NCBI GenBank assembly: GCA_018873225.1
Contig: JAEILZ010000002.1
Location: 496,001-560,000 of the forward strand
DNA length: 64,000 nucleotides
Origin: [Phialemoniopsis] sp. UDSM-2020
Lineage: Eukaryota > Ascomycota > Sordariomycetes > Thyridiales > Thyridiaceae
Direction: 5' to 3'
Shown: positions 22,909-33,995 of the stretch, in pieces
Layout: each line of letters opens with the position of its first letter
Numbering within the stretch: position 1 is the stretch's first letter
The notes under the pieces: model-generated
Database searches by the model: none
What the model saw: the letters and a program-made list of their open reading frames with translations, nothing else
What the model was told of the DNA's origin: nothing
Program-made: the position numbers and the translations under genes

Positions 22909-23560
22909 ATTGATCTGAGTTTGGATCAGAAGTGTCGATGGTGTTGAGTTGTTTGATCTAAGTATGACTCTAAGTAACACTTAAAAAAGCCAATGATGAT
23001 GTAGAAAATTGTTTCCATGTCAACCTGAACCACTCTCTTTCCTCTTATATACCTCTGTAGAAGGAGCGTCGGTATGTTAGACGAACACTGCTTGTTCGAC
23101 GGGTATCACACTCGGAGCCCACGGTTATCCAGACTATCACGTTATCTCAAAATATTGAGCCTGTGGCAAAAGGGTCCTTACTTCGGCCTTGGGTATGGAC
23201 AGTACGGGCTTTCGAAGAAGAGTGAAAGACTCAAACCATGAATGTGTTTCACCAGCAGTGCCATTGTTAGATCTTTGTATGGAGCTGTACGCCTTTTCAC
23301 TAACAAGCCTTAACAATGACCTAAAATCTTGGCGCGTCGGGCTAAAGCGGCTGGTTCTTATTAAGCCCCCACAATTGCCGGGTTCACGAATACACGAGTT
23401 CCCGAGCCCAGATGAATCACACCTGCTCACAGGAAGACACCCGCCAGTAGCCCAAGAGCGACAAAAGTCACCCAGACCTCCAATTGTTCGATACCCTCTC
23501 CAGGTATTCCAGCCCAAATAACTAGCGCTACGAGTGTACGAGGACCAGAGAGCAACAAGC
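22909..23560. promoter_or_regulatory. Divergent promoter between the flavoprotein and Zn2Cys6 genes
   Basis: 652 nt. A minus-strand TATATAA at 23045-23051 lies 137 nt before the flavoprotein ATG. A 158-codon minus frame (23137-23613) overlaps the region and the start of the regulator; it has no protein-like features and I treat it as chance. Confidence 0.55.
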
Positions 23561-25592
23561 ATGAGTCTCGTCGAGAAGCCCGGCTCAACACCACCAACCC
23601 TGCGAGGCGGCAAGGTCTCCCGGGTATCACTAGCGTGTATTCAGTGCCGCACTCGACACGTCAAGTGCGACGCTGTCCGGCCTTGCTGCGGGCGGTGCTC
23701 CTCAGAACACAAAGGGTGTCAATACACGAAATCCCGCAGAGGAGGCCTTGACCGAGCGGCGCTAGCAGCCTTTGCGGAGCGTAGCGCTGCTGCCGCAATA
23801 GCAAAGTCAACAGAGAAGGTCACAATCAGTCGATCAACGGGTTCGTTGTCACCGGCCACCGATCCAAACAATGACGGATTGAAAGCTCACCAACAATTTG
23901 GCCTTTCCCCGTCTCTTGATGAGAGACCGCTGCCACCCACCGCCGCCCTCCCTCCGAGTATCAACTTGGAAGATGTTGCCAACGATGCCTTGCTTGACTT
24001 GTACTACCGACACTTCCACGCTTACCACCCCTGCGTTCTTCCACAAGCGCACTTACAGCGGGTATATTCGAACTCGACAAACCATGCCGTCCTGTTACCA
24101 CTGTTATTTACCATGCGATACATTGGATCCTTGTACGGGTTCTCTAGCCTTGCACCGCAGCTGCTGGAGCAGGTCAGGCAGTACATAGCAGATGCACAAT
24201 TGCCAGGCTCCCAAACGAAGCCGTTCTTGTCGCAGTGTCACCTGCTGCTATCTATCGCGCTGTATTGGTCCGGCAACAAGCCTGAGGCTCGGCTCGAGAT
24301 TGGCAATGCGGTACTTATCGCGGTGGAACTTGGAATGTACCGCCGCGACTTTGCAGAGGAGCATGGACGAGGCGATGCTGTGTTGCAAGAAAGTTGGAGA
24401 CGGACCTGGTGGCAGATCTACATTGCCGACGCTACCTACGCCGCGATTCAACGCGTGCCCGAGTTCGAAACCTCCACGATAGACGCGACAGTCGATCTTC
24501 CTTGTGAAGAGACCGACTATGAGTCCGGTGTAAGTGTTGCAACCACGTTCGCTTTACATTATCATGCGTTTTCTTTGTTAACACGATCCTGTCCGCTCCT
24601 AGACTATTCCCGAAGATGTCAAGACGTTGGAAGATTTTGACTCTCGGGAATTCGCCGTCCACGAGCACGTCTATTCCTCCTTTGCATATCTCATCGGAGC
24701 CACCCGCGCCATGTCCTCGGCTTTCGTTAGTGCACTGCGGACCACGCCGAGTGACTCCTGCCCTGTGATAGGCATCGAAGCTGCCGAGGTCATCATTGAC
24801 GGCTTCATCCTTCTCCTTCCTGAGTCGAAACAGCTTTTACTGGGGAAAGGCGGTGAGATCGATGCGCTGATGTTTCAAACATACATGTCGATCCATACGT
24901 GAGTTGCGTTCTTTTCTCGGTCTCATAAGGGTTCCGGAGCTACGAGTACCGGATCATTACTAAAAGTGCCTAGAACAATCATCGCCCTGCACAGACCCTT
25001 GTCCACCATCTACTTCAACCCGATAGAGAGAATCTCAAGTTGCCCAACAGGACCACCAGAGAGTAGACAATTCCAAGACTCGGCAAACGTACATACCACG
25101 CGGTGTCTCCGGTCGATCGAGGCACAGATTCGGCTGCTAGCCCTTCCCAAGCAACACAGGTTCTGTCAAAGTCCCTTTGTCGTCTGCATGGTCGTCGTGG
25201 GTGCGATCCCGCTTCTGTCAGCGTGCCAGTTCCTCTTCACTGAGGCACGACGGACCGTGGCGCGCCACCAGATCCGTATGATCATCGGATGTCTCAAGGG
25301 CCTGGCAGATGTCTGGCCACAGGCTGCCAAGAACTTGCAGGAGGTCCGCATGATCGCCCAAGAGGTGCTCGGATTGACGACACCCAAAAATAACACACCC
25401 TTGTCGTCTTCGGTGGGCACAAGTAGCAGCGAAACTGCTAAAACCCCTGATACGAGTCTTGCCGATCCGTATCCATGCTACCAACTGGGGTCTAGTGACT
25501 TTAGTTCTCTTGATATGTTGGACCAAACAGAGCTGTTCTGGGACATGGCTGATCCGCAGTTAGACTACTCGTTTTGGCAGATTGCCGGATGA
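23561..25592 (+). CDS. Zn2Cys6 transcription factor
   Basis: Exons 23561-24529, 24603-24898 and 24974-25592 give about 627 aa. The DNA-binding cluster is at residues 26-53 (SLACIQCRTRHVKCDAVRPC, then CGRC and GCQY). It is followed by a basic stretch and an Ala-rich linker. The middle holds the fungal-specific regulatory domain, with LLDLYYRHFHAYHPCVLPQ, ALYWSGNKPEARLEIGNAV and ESWRRTWWQIYIADA as typical helices. The C-terminus is acidic and aromatic (LFWDMADPQLDYSFWQIAG), resembling an activation tail. Divergent pairing with the flavoprotein gene suggests a local target. The start MSLVEKPGS is the first ATG in frame. Confidence 0.9.
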
Positions 25593-25904
25593 CGGGGGAC
25601 GCGAAGATGTGTGCTTGTTCTTGTGGATTATGATGTGAGATCCCGTCCATGACTTATTCAGAGAGTGCATCCATAGAATATCTCGCATAGAATATCTCGC
25701 CTCCCGCTTGATTGGTCGTCTCAAGGGCGTATCCGATATCTTGGGGTCCATTGCCGACACTTAGAAACATTCCAGATATAGTTAGATCAAGCTACCCTTA
25801 TCGCTCCACTTTAATGGTCATCCCCGCTGCCTCCGAGATAGATCGAAAGTTTGTTTTGACCTCATTCCGCTTTCAATTTCCACCAGGACGCGTTGCCCTA
25901 AAAT
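25593..25904. other. Intergenic between two Zn2Cys6 genes
   Basis: 312 nt. It contains a direct tandem duplication of CATAGAATATCTCG at 25672-25685 and 25686-25699. No gene. Confidence 0.5.
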
Positions 25905-28074
25905 ATGGCGGATGTCAATAGGTATGTTATGCTATTAGAAGAGCTGAAAAGTCTTGTAACTAAAGCTTCCGACCCTAGGGCCCTCGCTGCTTGCCTGCGG
26001 TGCCGACGACAAAAGCTCAAATGTGGGGGCCCGGATCAGATCCCGTGCCGGAGATGTCGCGCGAGCGGTGCCGAGTGCGTCTTTGTTGCCCCAAAGGCCT
26101 CCTCCGCCAAAGATGCGATTGAACGGTCGGGCGGAGGGACTTATGATGCGTGAGTCGACTAGGCATCCGAAGACTGCGATAACGTCGAATTCGGATCGCT
26201 GACAAACCCGCAGGAAGATCATGAGTCTTGAGCAGCGGCTTAAGTCCATGGAGGAGCAATTTAGTCAACAGATATCGGACCTCCAAGAGACAGTAGGTCA
26301 GTTGACGCAGAGTTCTAGGTCCGAGACCGGAAATGCCGCGTCGCGACCGCTTGACCTGGCTGAAGGGACATCCGCGCGCTCAATAATTCGATCCCGGACG
26401 ATCGGTCACGAGCTTGAGCCAGTCGCTGTCGCCGCATCAGACGATATCTTGTCTCAAGGGCTCGTAAGCCGGTCAGAATGGGAAGAGCTTTATGATTTGT
26501 AAGTAACTATTTTTCCCCAGACACGCGTAATTCCAATCAAGAACTAACGCTGTCTTGTAGTTATGATGAGAATTGCAAGGAATCTATCAACTTCTTAGAC
26601 GGTCAGATAATCCCACCAAGAGCTCAAGCCCGTCGGTACCCGCTTCTGGCTCTTGTAATATGCGCTATCGCGGCAAGAGCTGTCCGGCCTGAGAGGTACC
26701 AGTTCTTCATCGCTCAGAGCGACAACATGATCAAGGACCACTTCAATGGGCCCGTGCCCGATTTGCTGAGCCTCGTGGCCATGATGATGGTTGCCGCTTG
26801 GACGGGACGGATTCGGCTGTGGGGTTTCATTGCCTCAGTGGCGATAGAACTGAAACTCAACGAAAGCGCTTTGCAGCTTGGGGACCACTCGATCGAGCAG
26901 TCCGAAGATCTCGTTCAGCGTGGTCGGCTGTGGTTTTCGATATGCTGCTTTGACTTGACGTACGTACATACGATCTTACAACATTCTAAGCTCTGATATT
27001 GATACTATCAGCATAAACATCACTCGGCCGTTCTTCACCAACCGAATGAAGGAGTACTTTCCGCAAGTGAAAGAATTACTTCTCTCGAAATATCGCCGAC
27101 CAGTCGACTACCGCATCTATGCATATGTACAAGGCTTCACCATCACAGGTCAGTCAATGGCACTTGTCATTGATAGTATATAACTAATTGGATGTCAGGC
27201 GATGCAAAGGGACAGATCAAAATGTCGCAGCTACTTGCACATCCATTGCCGGAGAGTGTAGTTGATACGCTTCTGTCTCTTGACCAACGAGCGGACGTAT
27301 GGTTCAACGAGGCAAACAATGGCATCGGTCCTCATTTCCAAACTTTTGACATTGAGCAAGATCGCAACCGATTCGTAATTCCCTACGCTTTCATCAAACT
27401 GTAAGCTCCGTGTTCAATAGATGCCTTCCGATCTGCATGCTAATGAGGATCAACCAATCAGCTACATTAATGGACTCGCCTTGAATGGCCTGAGAGCGGA
27501 GATCAACCCCATGGATCCCAAAAGAGTTAGCTTCATCAAGCGAGCAGTTGATAATGCCTGTCTTTTGATACAGACACAGTTCGAGTCAGAGTCATTCAGA
27601 CGGGGGATCCGATACACAATGGTAGTAGACTTTCTGATTATCCGGAGAACGATTGAAGTCCACTAACCAAGTACGCACAGGACTACAACGGAATGACCAC
27701 ATACTATGCCAGTGGCTTCATTTTCAAAGCAATGAAGTTCATTCATCACTACCTCGACTGCGGAAAGTCTCTGCTCGCATTACGGCAGGCTGCTCAGATC
27801 TTCGAGGAGGCCGGTGCTAGCGACACTGCTGCTGAGATGCGGAAGGAACAGGAGCGGCTGGCTGCTTCGACCAACACGACACTTCCGCCTCTGGAGACGC
27901 CGGATCTAGCAATCAGCGACGTAAATTTAGAGTCCCTCTTCGATATTCCCAGCTTCCTCGACGACATGGTAAGTTTTCCGTACTCTGTTGTAGTAAGTTA
28001 TTGCACCACTAATCTTCATCCCCAAGGTCTGGGACAACGAATTCCCCACTATTAGTCTCTACTCTCTCACTTGA
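25905..28074 (+). CDS. Zn2Cys6 transcription factor (9 exons)
   Basis: Nine exons give about 568 aa: 25905-25921, 25979-26149, 26214-26498, 26561-26959, 27012-27148, 27199-27400, 27462-27621, 27681-27968 and 28027-28074. The spliced N-terminus MADVNRALAACLRCRRQKLK places the C6 cluster at residues 11-39. A coiled segment (MSLEQRLKSMEEQFSQQISD) follows, a typical dimerisation helix. The regulatory domain runs from FLDGQIIPPRAQARRYPLLA. It ends VWDNEFPTISLYSLT after an acidic stretch. The first intron (57 nt) is a multiple of three and stop-free, but removing it brings the cluster close to the start, as expected. Target genes are unknown; the next genes downstream are the small minus-strand array. 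Confidence 0.88.
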
Positions 28075-28332
28075 TGGCTCGTCACTTGCGGTATACTGGG
28101 TTATTGGATATAGCAATAGGTGCACTATCAATTAGACTATCTTAAAGAGTGTAAACATTGAAGAATAAGTTCCACCTATCTCCCCTCAAATCAATGCTCA
28201 CCCGATGTTGAATCAGGCAAGCGTACAACATCAAATCTCGTAACCTTTTCAATCCCTCAATAACTAAGATGCTGACAGAGAAGAGCCATTTGTTTGCAGA
28301 GACGGCTAATGAAGGTTCATCTAATAGTTCTA

Positions 28333-28625
28333 CTACTGGCTCTGGAATTGCGAGCCAACCTGGCGCAGATCGACCGACTGATCCTTAGTCTTTTTCTTGT
28401 CGCTTTTGGAAGAACTCTTCTTGCTTTTCTTTTCCTCTGACCCGCTTTTCTTCTTCGAAGACTGTCTGGGAGAAGAGCTTGTAGCAGCCGTGCTCCAAGT
28501 ATCGGAATGATCTCTAGTTTTAATCAGCCCATTAGTCACCAGAAGCGCGGTACAATTGTGGCGCAGTGCAAAGGAAAAGAGTGTTTGTTGCCCATATGCA
28601 TTTCATATTCATACCTCTTCGGCAT
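28333..28625 (-). CDS. Array gene A: small Lys/Ser-rich protein with VGSQF C-terminus
   Basis: Exon 1 is 28625-28615 (MPK plus 2 nt), followed by a 101-nt intron with GTATGA donor and CTAG acceptor, then exon 2 at 28513-28333. The product is about 63 aa. It starts MPKRDHSDTWSTAATSSS, then has a highly charged Lys/Ser run (KKKSGSEEKKSKKSSSKSDK), and ends SVDLRQVGSQFQSQ. The end is the array signature D-L-L-G-[VI]-G-[SA]-Q-F with LLG changed to LRQ. The phase-2 intron after a very short exon matches genes B, D and F. A TATAAAT (28782-28788) sits about 160 nt before the ATG. There is no signal peptide or membrane segment. The lysine tract resembles a nuclear localisation region. Function unknown. 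Confidence 0.55.
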
Positions 28626-28781
28626 TGCGTACGCGTTGTACAGACAAGACAAGTTCCAGCGGGTTGAGGTGAAGGCGTGAAGGCCCGGATTTCTAATTGT
28701 GAGTGAATGTGTATTGGGTTTCCAAGCGAGGATGGACTTGTTGCTCGTCTGAAGGGGAAAGATAATGAGGAACACTCTTGA

Positions 28782-28788
28782 ATTTATA
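28782..28788 (-). promoter_or_regulatory. TATA box of array gene A
   Basis: TATAAAT on the minus strand, about 157 nt upstream of the predicted ATG at 28625. Confidence 0.45.
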
Positions 28789-30232
28789 CATCCCCAGTTA
28801 ACCCTTTTCATGTCGTCACCAGCAATAGGAAACCACGATGCACCTCTATGTGGGTTAATTAGTCGTCCTATTGCAACCTCCTTAGGAGTATAATACATGA
28901 CCATGGTGACAGTCAAGTCTCTACAGAGTTTAGTGCTAAATGGGTGCCACAAGGCAGTGCGTTGGGCCAGGGCTAGGTCTCTAGCTTACGGGTCATGGTG
29001 ATACTAATTACGGTCTTGTTCTTGAGAGAGTGACCGCATGAGTAGCATGAGTTCTGAGTTACGGCCAGAAGGTTTAGTGGCAATGGCCCAAAGGAGTATT
29101 TCAAACACCAGGCGTTCATTACCGAGCAGCCCGTGAAACAAGTTTCGGTAAGTGTTGGAGAGATGGGGAAGGTTTGGAAGCCGTGGGCCATCTATGAAGC
29201 CGAAGGTTTCGCCGATATCTGAACAAACCATGAGTGATTCTCGATTGAAGGCAAATTTGTCTACTCTTAGGTTCGCGGGTCTCATGACTGCGCATTGCAA
29301 AGTCGCGGGGCGTTGTGGTCACAATCCATTGCACTGGCGTTGTGTAGGGCCGACCATGCCGTCCACCTGCCGTGCCCATTCCCGAAGATGTGAGTGGTCT
29401 ATATATACCGCCCATGGTATCCTCTCAGGGGAAACTGTTGACGGTTGAGGTGTGAGACACGGCAAGTATTCGTTCGCGTGGCTGCTGATAGTCTGGTAGC
29501 CTGTCACGTCTCTCGTCACTACACCCATCAGGTGCTAGATCCACGGCACGGCTCGATGCTGACAGGTTCCAGGCCTTTGCTAGAAACCCTGCTTCGATCA
29601 TTGGCTATGTTTCTCATTGCTCGGCCATTTGTCCCACTTACGACTGTCACACACGCAGGGCCAGACCGCAGCAAGGCAGTGCTACAGGTAATGGTCAAGT
29701 CCAAACGATGTATGGCATTTCATGAATCTCATCCCCGCCAACAATGTCACTCCGCACTTCTCCACCCTTTTTAACCTTTGATGTCTCAAAAATTGGGCCG
29801 AGGGTTCACCATCAAAGTTCGGCCAATTGAACAGGTAAATTGCTTATTATCGTTCATGGTTTGACTGAACAACTATTGGCACCAGGTGACCGGCATTCAT
29901 ACGTTGTATAGCACGAATGAACGTCAAGATCATGCAACGACACATCTGTATAGTACTTATCCTTTTCACATTGAGCGACCTCTAATCGTGGGGCGTCAGT
30001 AATTACGTCTAGGAGTTGGCGGTATAGCGCCGACTTGCACGACGTCATCAATACCTAGGGACCTAAATTCGCGTTGTGCTTGCTCAATTAGGGCACTGTT
30101 CAAGGCAAGTGTGTTCATTTCAAACGACACTACTCTATTCTACCAGGTGATCTTCTTCAATTCTGAGCCCCTTTGCCGGAAACTACAAGACAAGAATGCG
30201 GCACACAGCGCGAAGACTCCAGTACCGATTCC
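28789..30232. other. Gene-poor stretch between array genes A and B
   Basis: 1.4 kb. Several frames of 65-110 codons on both strands lack recognisable domains. I found no copy of the array signature and no transposon ends. Confidence 0.45.
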
Positions 30233-30545
30233 CTATTGATCAAACTGGGCACCGATTCCGAGCAGATCAGTGTCAACTTGATGGCCCCGATGCACGTCAT
30301 CTGCGGTATTGACCTCTGGGGTAGTCTCACGGTCAAGGGCAACGCCGATCGACGAAGGGATAGTAGAATAGGGTGTGACAAGTTGTGCCTCGGCCGTAGT
30401 TGATTGAAATGATGTATCCTTCCTCATATCATCCACTTCGCTGTGGCTGGATGAGATCCTTAGTATCACGTCGTATAGCTAACGGATAGCGTACGTACTT
30501 GGACGCATCCGACAGAGCGCTCGCGGTGCCGGACTCTGTCTCCAT
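30233..30545 (-). CDS. Array gene B: small protein ending DLLGIGAQFDQ
   Basis: Exon 1 is 30545-30499 (15 codons plus 2 nt: METESGTASALSDAS), followed by a 52-nt intron (GTACGT to CCAG) and exon 2 at 30446-30233. The product is about 86 aa. Exon 2 begins HSEVDDMRKDTSF, is rich in Ser/Thr and acidic residues, and ends QVDTDLLGIGAQFDQ. The exon-1 length, intron phase (2) and C-terminus match array gene D. The HSEVDD opening of exon 2 is also recognisable in relic E (DEVDDLAVY). An ATAAATA element (about 30829-30835) lies some 285 nt before the ATG. There is no signal peptide. Function unknown. Confidence 0.6.
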
Positions 30546-30839
30546 ATCTTGTCAAGTGACTGTTCGAGGAACGAGGACCTCGCAACTTGGAGGATAATGA
30601 TAGAATGGATGTCGAGGGAGCGATGTATCGTATACGCTGGGATGAGGGCGAATGTTGTGAGACAATGAGACGCCTTCCAGTAGTATGCAATAAGCATGAG
30701 AATGAGCACTGCTGTAGGAACAATCCGTGAATACAAAGTGGCCGGGTTTTAGGATCACAACGAACACGATGTAACGACGAGAGGTTCTCGTGAGTCGCTC
30801 GAGGGTATGTAGCCCATTATTTATGCATGGCAGGAAACA

Positions 30840-31577
30840 AGTCATGATGCGAGTCCCCAAATGAAAATGGTACATAAAGACTCGCACACAAACTGTGAAG
30901 GGATGACTACCGTGTTGATGCCACAGGGTCTTCTTTCGGTTTCTAATTTGTTCCAGCACCTGATAAGTCTCCGGATGGCATATTGTGGCATGCTCACTCC
31001 CGGCTATCTGTTGCACTGGTCTTGAAATGAGGCGTTATTACCAGTAAATAGTAGTAAAGTAGTGGAGGCTTGCACATATGGACAAATTCCTAGCACAGAT
31101 TCACAGACTTTCCCACTGGAAACGATTATTTCCTGGTACTCAGCATTTGCGACACAAGATGGTATGAGCTCGATAGATCCAGGTGACGTGGGTGACATGC
31201 ACACGTTGGGGTGACGCTAACGTTGGCAAACGTTAACAATGTGCAAGGCGACGCTTTTCGGCTGGCCGCTCGACTCCGCTTTTTGGAGCAGTTTTGAAAA
31301 TTGCTCCAAAAAGCGGAGTCCAAGCGATGGCGCTCTACCAATCCGAGCTGATTCCGCAGTACATACCCTGTGTTCATATCAAGCGTTTATTCAGTCCTGT
31401 CAGTCCTCACTTTCATGAGATGGAATGTCTTATTGGGTTCCTGATTGGTATATGGAGCTTCCATTTCGACGGGACCGTTTCTCAATTGATTCCAGGCTCT
31501 TCCGTCTTTCACCTACGAAGCACAACTTCGATGCATGTACCTGGATCTGAAAATGCCATGTGATGTGCTTGACAAAG
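30840..31577. other. Intergenic with large palindrome
   Basis: 740 nt without a supported gene. It contains the near-perfect palindrome centred at 31296 (separate entry) and a shorter inverted repeat TAACGTT/AACGTTA around 31219-31236. Confidence 0.5.
31267..31326. repeat. Long hairpin-forming palindrome
   Basis: Two perfect 19-nt arms, 31272-31290 (GACTCCGCTTTTTGGAGCA) and 31302-31320, flank an 11-nt centre that is itself self-complementary except for one G/T pair. The dyad therefore spans 49 bp. Outside it, CGCT (31267-31270) and AGCG (31323-31326) can extend the stem across a small bulge. It is too symmetric for chance. It could be a hairpin RNA source, a MITE remnant or a joined pair of terminal repeats. 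Confidence 0.7.
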
Positions 31578-31888
31578 TCAACGTTCAAATTGCGATCCAA
31601 CTCCAAGCAAATCAACATCCATGCGATGGTGCGATCCATCGAGCATGAGGGGTCCACTGTGCGCCATCACAGCTGGTTGCTCTCCAACAGGCGGAGCGTC
31701 AACAGACGAAGGCCGGGTTGATGTTGACTTCTGCGTGTACTTGGAAGTAACACTGGCAGCGTGGGTTGACGGCTTAGGTGTTCTTCTACTCGAGGTCAGT
31801 AGTATCCCGCATTATCGCAAGAGAGCACTAACTGCACGTGAACGCTTTTACAAGAAAGCTTGGTTGAGCTGTTGGTTTTGCCACCCAT
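31578..31888 (-). CDS. Array gene C: small protein ending DLLGVGSQFER, possibly disrupted
   Basis: The signature-bearing exon is about 31788-31578. It reads HAASVTSKYTQKSTSTRPSS, continues through GPLMLDGSHHRMDVD, and ends DLLGVGSQFER before a stop. Every acceptor available at its 5' end (GAG, TAG, AAG) demands a phase-2 donor, as in genes A, B, D and F. A matching first exon, ATG at 31888 encoding MGGKTNSSTKLS, ends at a GTAAAA donor in phase 1. Splicing it would throw the signature out of frame. Either a one-base indel has broken the gene or a different first exon is used. A strong TATATATA at 32123-32130 sits 235 nt before this ATG, as expected for the family. Confidence 0.45.
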
Positions 31889-32122
31889 TGCGGAATGATC
31901 TGAGACAATACTCAATGACTCTCGCTACACAGGGGGTGCAGAAATCTGATGTGACCCCTGTCCGGGTGTATAAAGCCACCACGAGGAAGCAATGATGGTG
32001 TTGGTGTATGGAATGTCTCTTAGCCTCGTAAGGTACCTCGTAGATGTCTCTTAGACTCGCAAAGGATTGCTATAGGGCATCCGAGCTGGGGAAACCCATC
32101 CATCGATTTGTAGGGAGTGGGC

Positions 32123-32130
32123 TATATATA
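32123..32130 (-). promoter_or_regulatory. TATA box of array gene C
   Basis: TATATATA, about 235 nt upstream of the candidate ATG at 31888, comparable with gene F (about 224 nt). Confidence 0.45.
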
Positions 32131-33172
32131 GAACCCTCGTGGAAACGCCAGCATGGGAATGGGCATAGGATATGTTGCATATCAAGAGTCTGCACGCAGG
32201 GCAAGAAACAGAATGGTAAAGTGGCATGCTCATTGCTGCTTGTCGGCTTTTCAGCTAACGCCTACATGTCGGAAGGCGTAGAAACATGCAAGGTTGAACG
32301 GAGATACAGTATGTACGACTGAGCACTATTGGTACTTTCCTGGTAAGTAGATTAAACTTATTGTGCGGCATGCCGAGTGTGCATTAAAACTAATGAGAGG
32401 TACCATCTACCAGGAAGTGCTCGCCACGACCAGTACTTCGTCGAAAGAGAACTGCACAATGAGACAGGATTCCCATCGCGAGATGCGGAACGATGACACG
32501 GCTTTCCTCAGCCCAGTCACCGGCATATTGCCCCGGCGCGCGATGCACATGCATGCTCATGGTGTTCCGAGAGCCAGTCAAGAGCGAGAACGCGTACTTT
32601 TCCAACAGTGCATAGGCGCGCGTGCATACTTGTGTCGCTTCTAGCACCCAATAAGATCGACTGCATGTGAACGAGAATGCTGCCTGACTCAGCCGTGGTC
32701 ATCGGATTGCCCAGCTCCTGCGGCTGTTTGCGCGCCTGTGACGTGGCTATCGCGCTTGCTTACGCACCCTGCAGCGCTTATCCGCATAAGCGCGTCTGAT
32801 CTGCGAGGGAGTGTGTGTCGGCTGGACTTTGGTTCAACCAGTCAGAACCCGGAACTAATGGATGCTACCTTGCCTGCATTAGAGTCTTCGGTGAAGGGCT
32901 GTCGCCACCGCCTCTCAAGGAATCCAGTGCATCCGGCGCGGCGGCGGGTCAGCTGTCTCCCCGCACGATCAGTCGTCCTTCCTCCAACCGAGTAAGCCCC
33001 TTGAGATACAAGAGCGTAGAACGGCAAGATTACCGTTCAATTTCGCAGAGCAGTAGGATTTACTGCCACGACTTATCAAGATTAAGGTGTACACGGTCTC
33101 AATACCAGGGTCAGGCATGCCAACGTAGACATCATCTTGCTTTACTACTTCGAAAGATCCCTTGATGCCCAT
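32131..33172. other. Gene-poor stretch upstream of array gene C
   Basis: 1.0 kb with no supported gene. It holds the 13-mer ATGCACATGCATG at 32543-32555, which is repeated exactly upstream of array gene F (39679-39691). Confidence 0.5.
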
Positions 33173-33249
33173 TTATGCGTGTGAAAGATGACCATGAAGT
33201 GGCAGTTGGGTGATGTACAAGCCATCCTTGACTAGAAGTGGTAAAGTGT

Positions 33250-33876
33250 TGAAACTTATGCCGCAGTTTCCTCGGGCTTCCCACTTGAGGCCCAGACTGC
33301 CTTCCAATTGTGCCACCTGAGACCCGATGCCGCAGGTCTGGGCCTTACTACATTGCCAGGCCCATAGCTTCCCCTGTGCATGGTAAGTTCTATTGGTAGC
33401 CATAAAGTTCGAAACATCGAAGGGAAGGGACTCACATGAAACAGCTCGTCGACCTCCTCCAAGGAGCGACCCTTGAGCTCGGGAATGAACAGCACGGAAA
33501 AGACGAAGCAAGCAGCGGCGAGACCTAGGATGACGTAGCCCATCTTGGCTTCCAACTTGATGGTTGGCCCATCGAGGAGGTACGGAGTGAAAAACGTGAC
33601 GAGGAATGCCGACACAACATCGAACATGACGTCCCAACCGACCATCTTCTTGCGCATCTGCGTGCCGCCAAAATCGGAGCCTATAAACCATGACTGACTT
33701 GCTCTTCCGATTTTCGAAGCACCGTTGAGGAGTAGGACGGACGCCACGACGACGTTGCTGTTGACGGAACCGGAGGCGTGAGTGCCGGGGAGCGACCCGA
33801 CGCCACCAATCGGCCCGCTGAACAGGACGTACGCACATGGTTCATTAGCCATATTACTGTCTAGAATAAATGTCAC
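33250..33876 (-). pseudogene. Decayed C-terminal fragment of an MFS sugar transporter
   Basis: The minus-strand frame ends its recognisable part with KMGYVILGLAAACFVFSVLF, then IPELKGRSLEEVDELFH. That is the last two membrane segments and the PExKGRxLEExDELF tail of sugar porters, and it is preceded by a degraded stretch with hydrophobic runs (DVVSAFLVTFFTPYLLDGP). A GTGAGT donor follows the tail near 33433. The N-terminal half, including the PESPRW and GRR motifs, is absent upstream, and the region before it (33900-34250) is non-coding. It is not a recent copy of either intact transporter in the window (tails PETKGVSLERMDKIF and VETKGYTLEELDDIF). I read it as a relic within a decaying region. 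Confidence 0.7.
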
Positions 33877-33995
33877 CCAAATACATAGTCAGGTACCCAC
33901 GTTCCGGGTGCTTCAGCAATAGCGCCGTCATATCCCTCTCCAGTCCCTGTCTTTTGTCGCCACCACCCTTGCAATCTAAGGCTCTAACTTCTTTC

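Noticed and set aside
28333..28539. Gene A as a single-exon 68-codon frame
   Set aside because: The frame starts at GTG, not ATG. A CTAG acceptor inside it and an upstream ATG exon in matching phase give a better model.
30552..31016. 154-codon minus-strand frame upstream of array gene B
   Set aside because: It overlaps the proposed leader of gene B, has no domain-like sequence, and does not splice into the DLLGIGAQF exon in frame. The short ATG exon at 30545 does, with the same phase as the other array genes.
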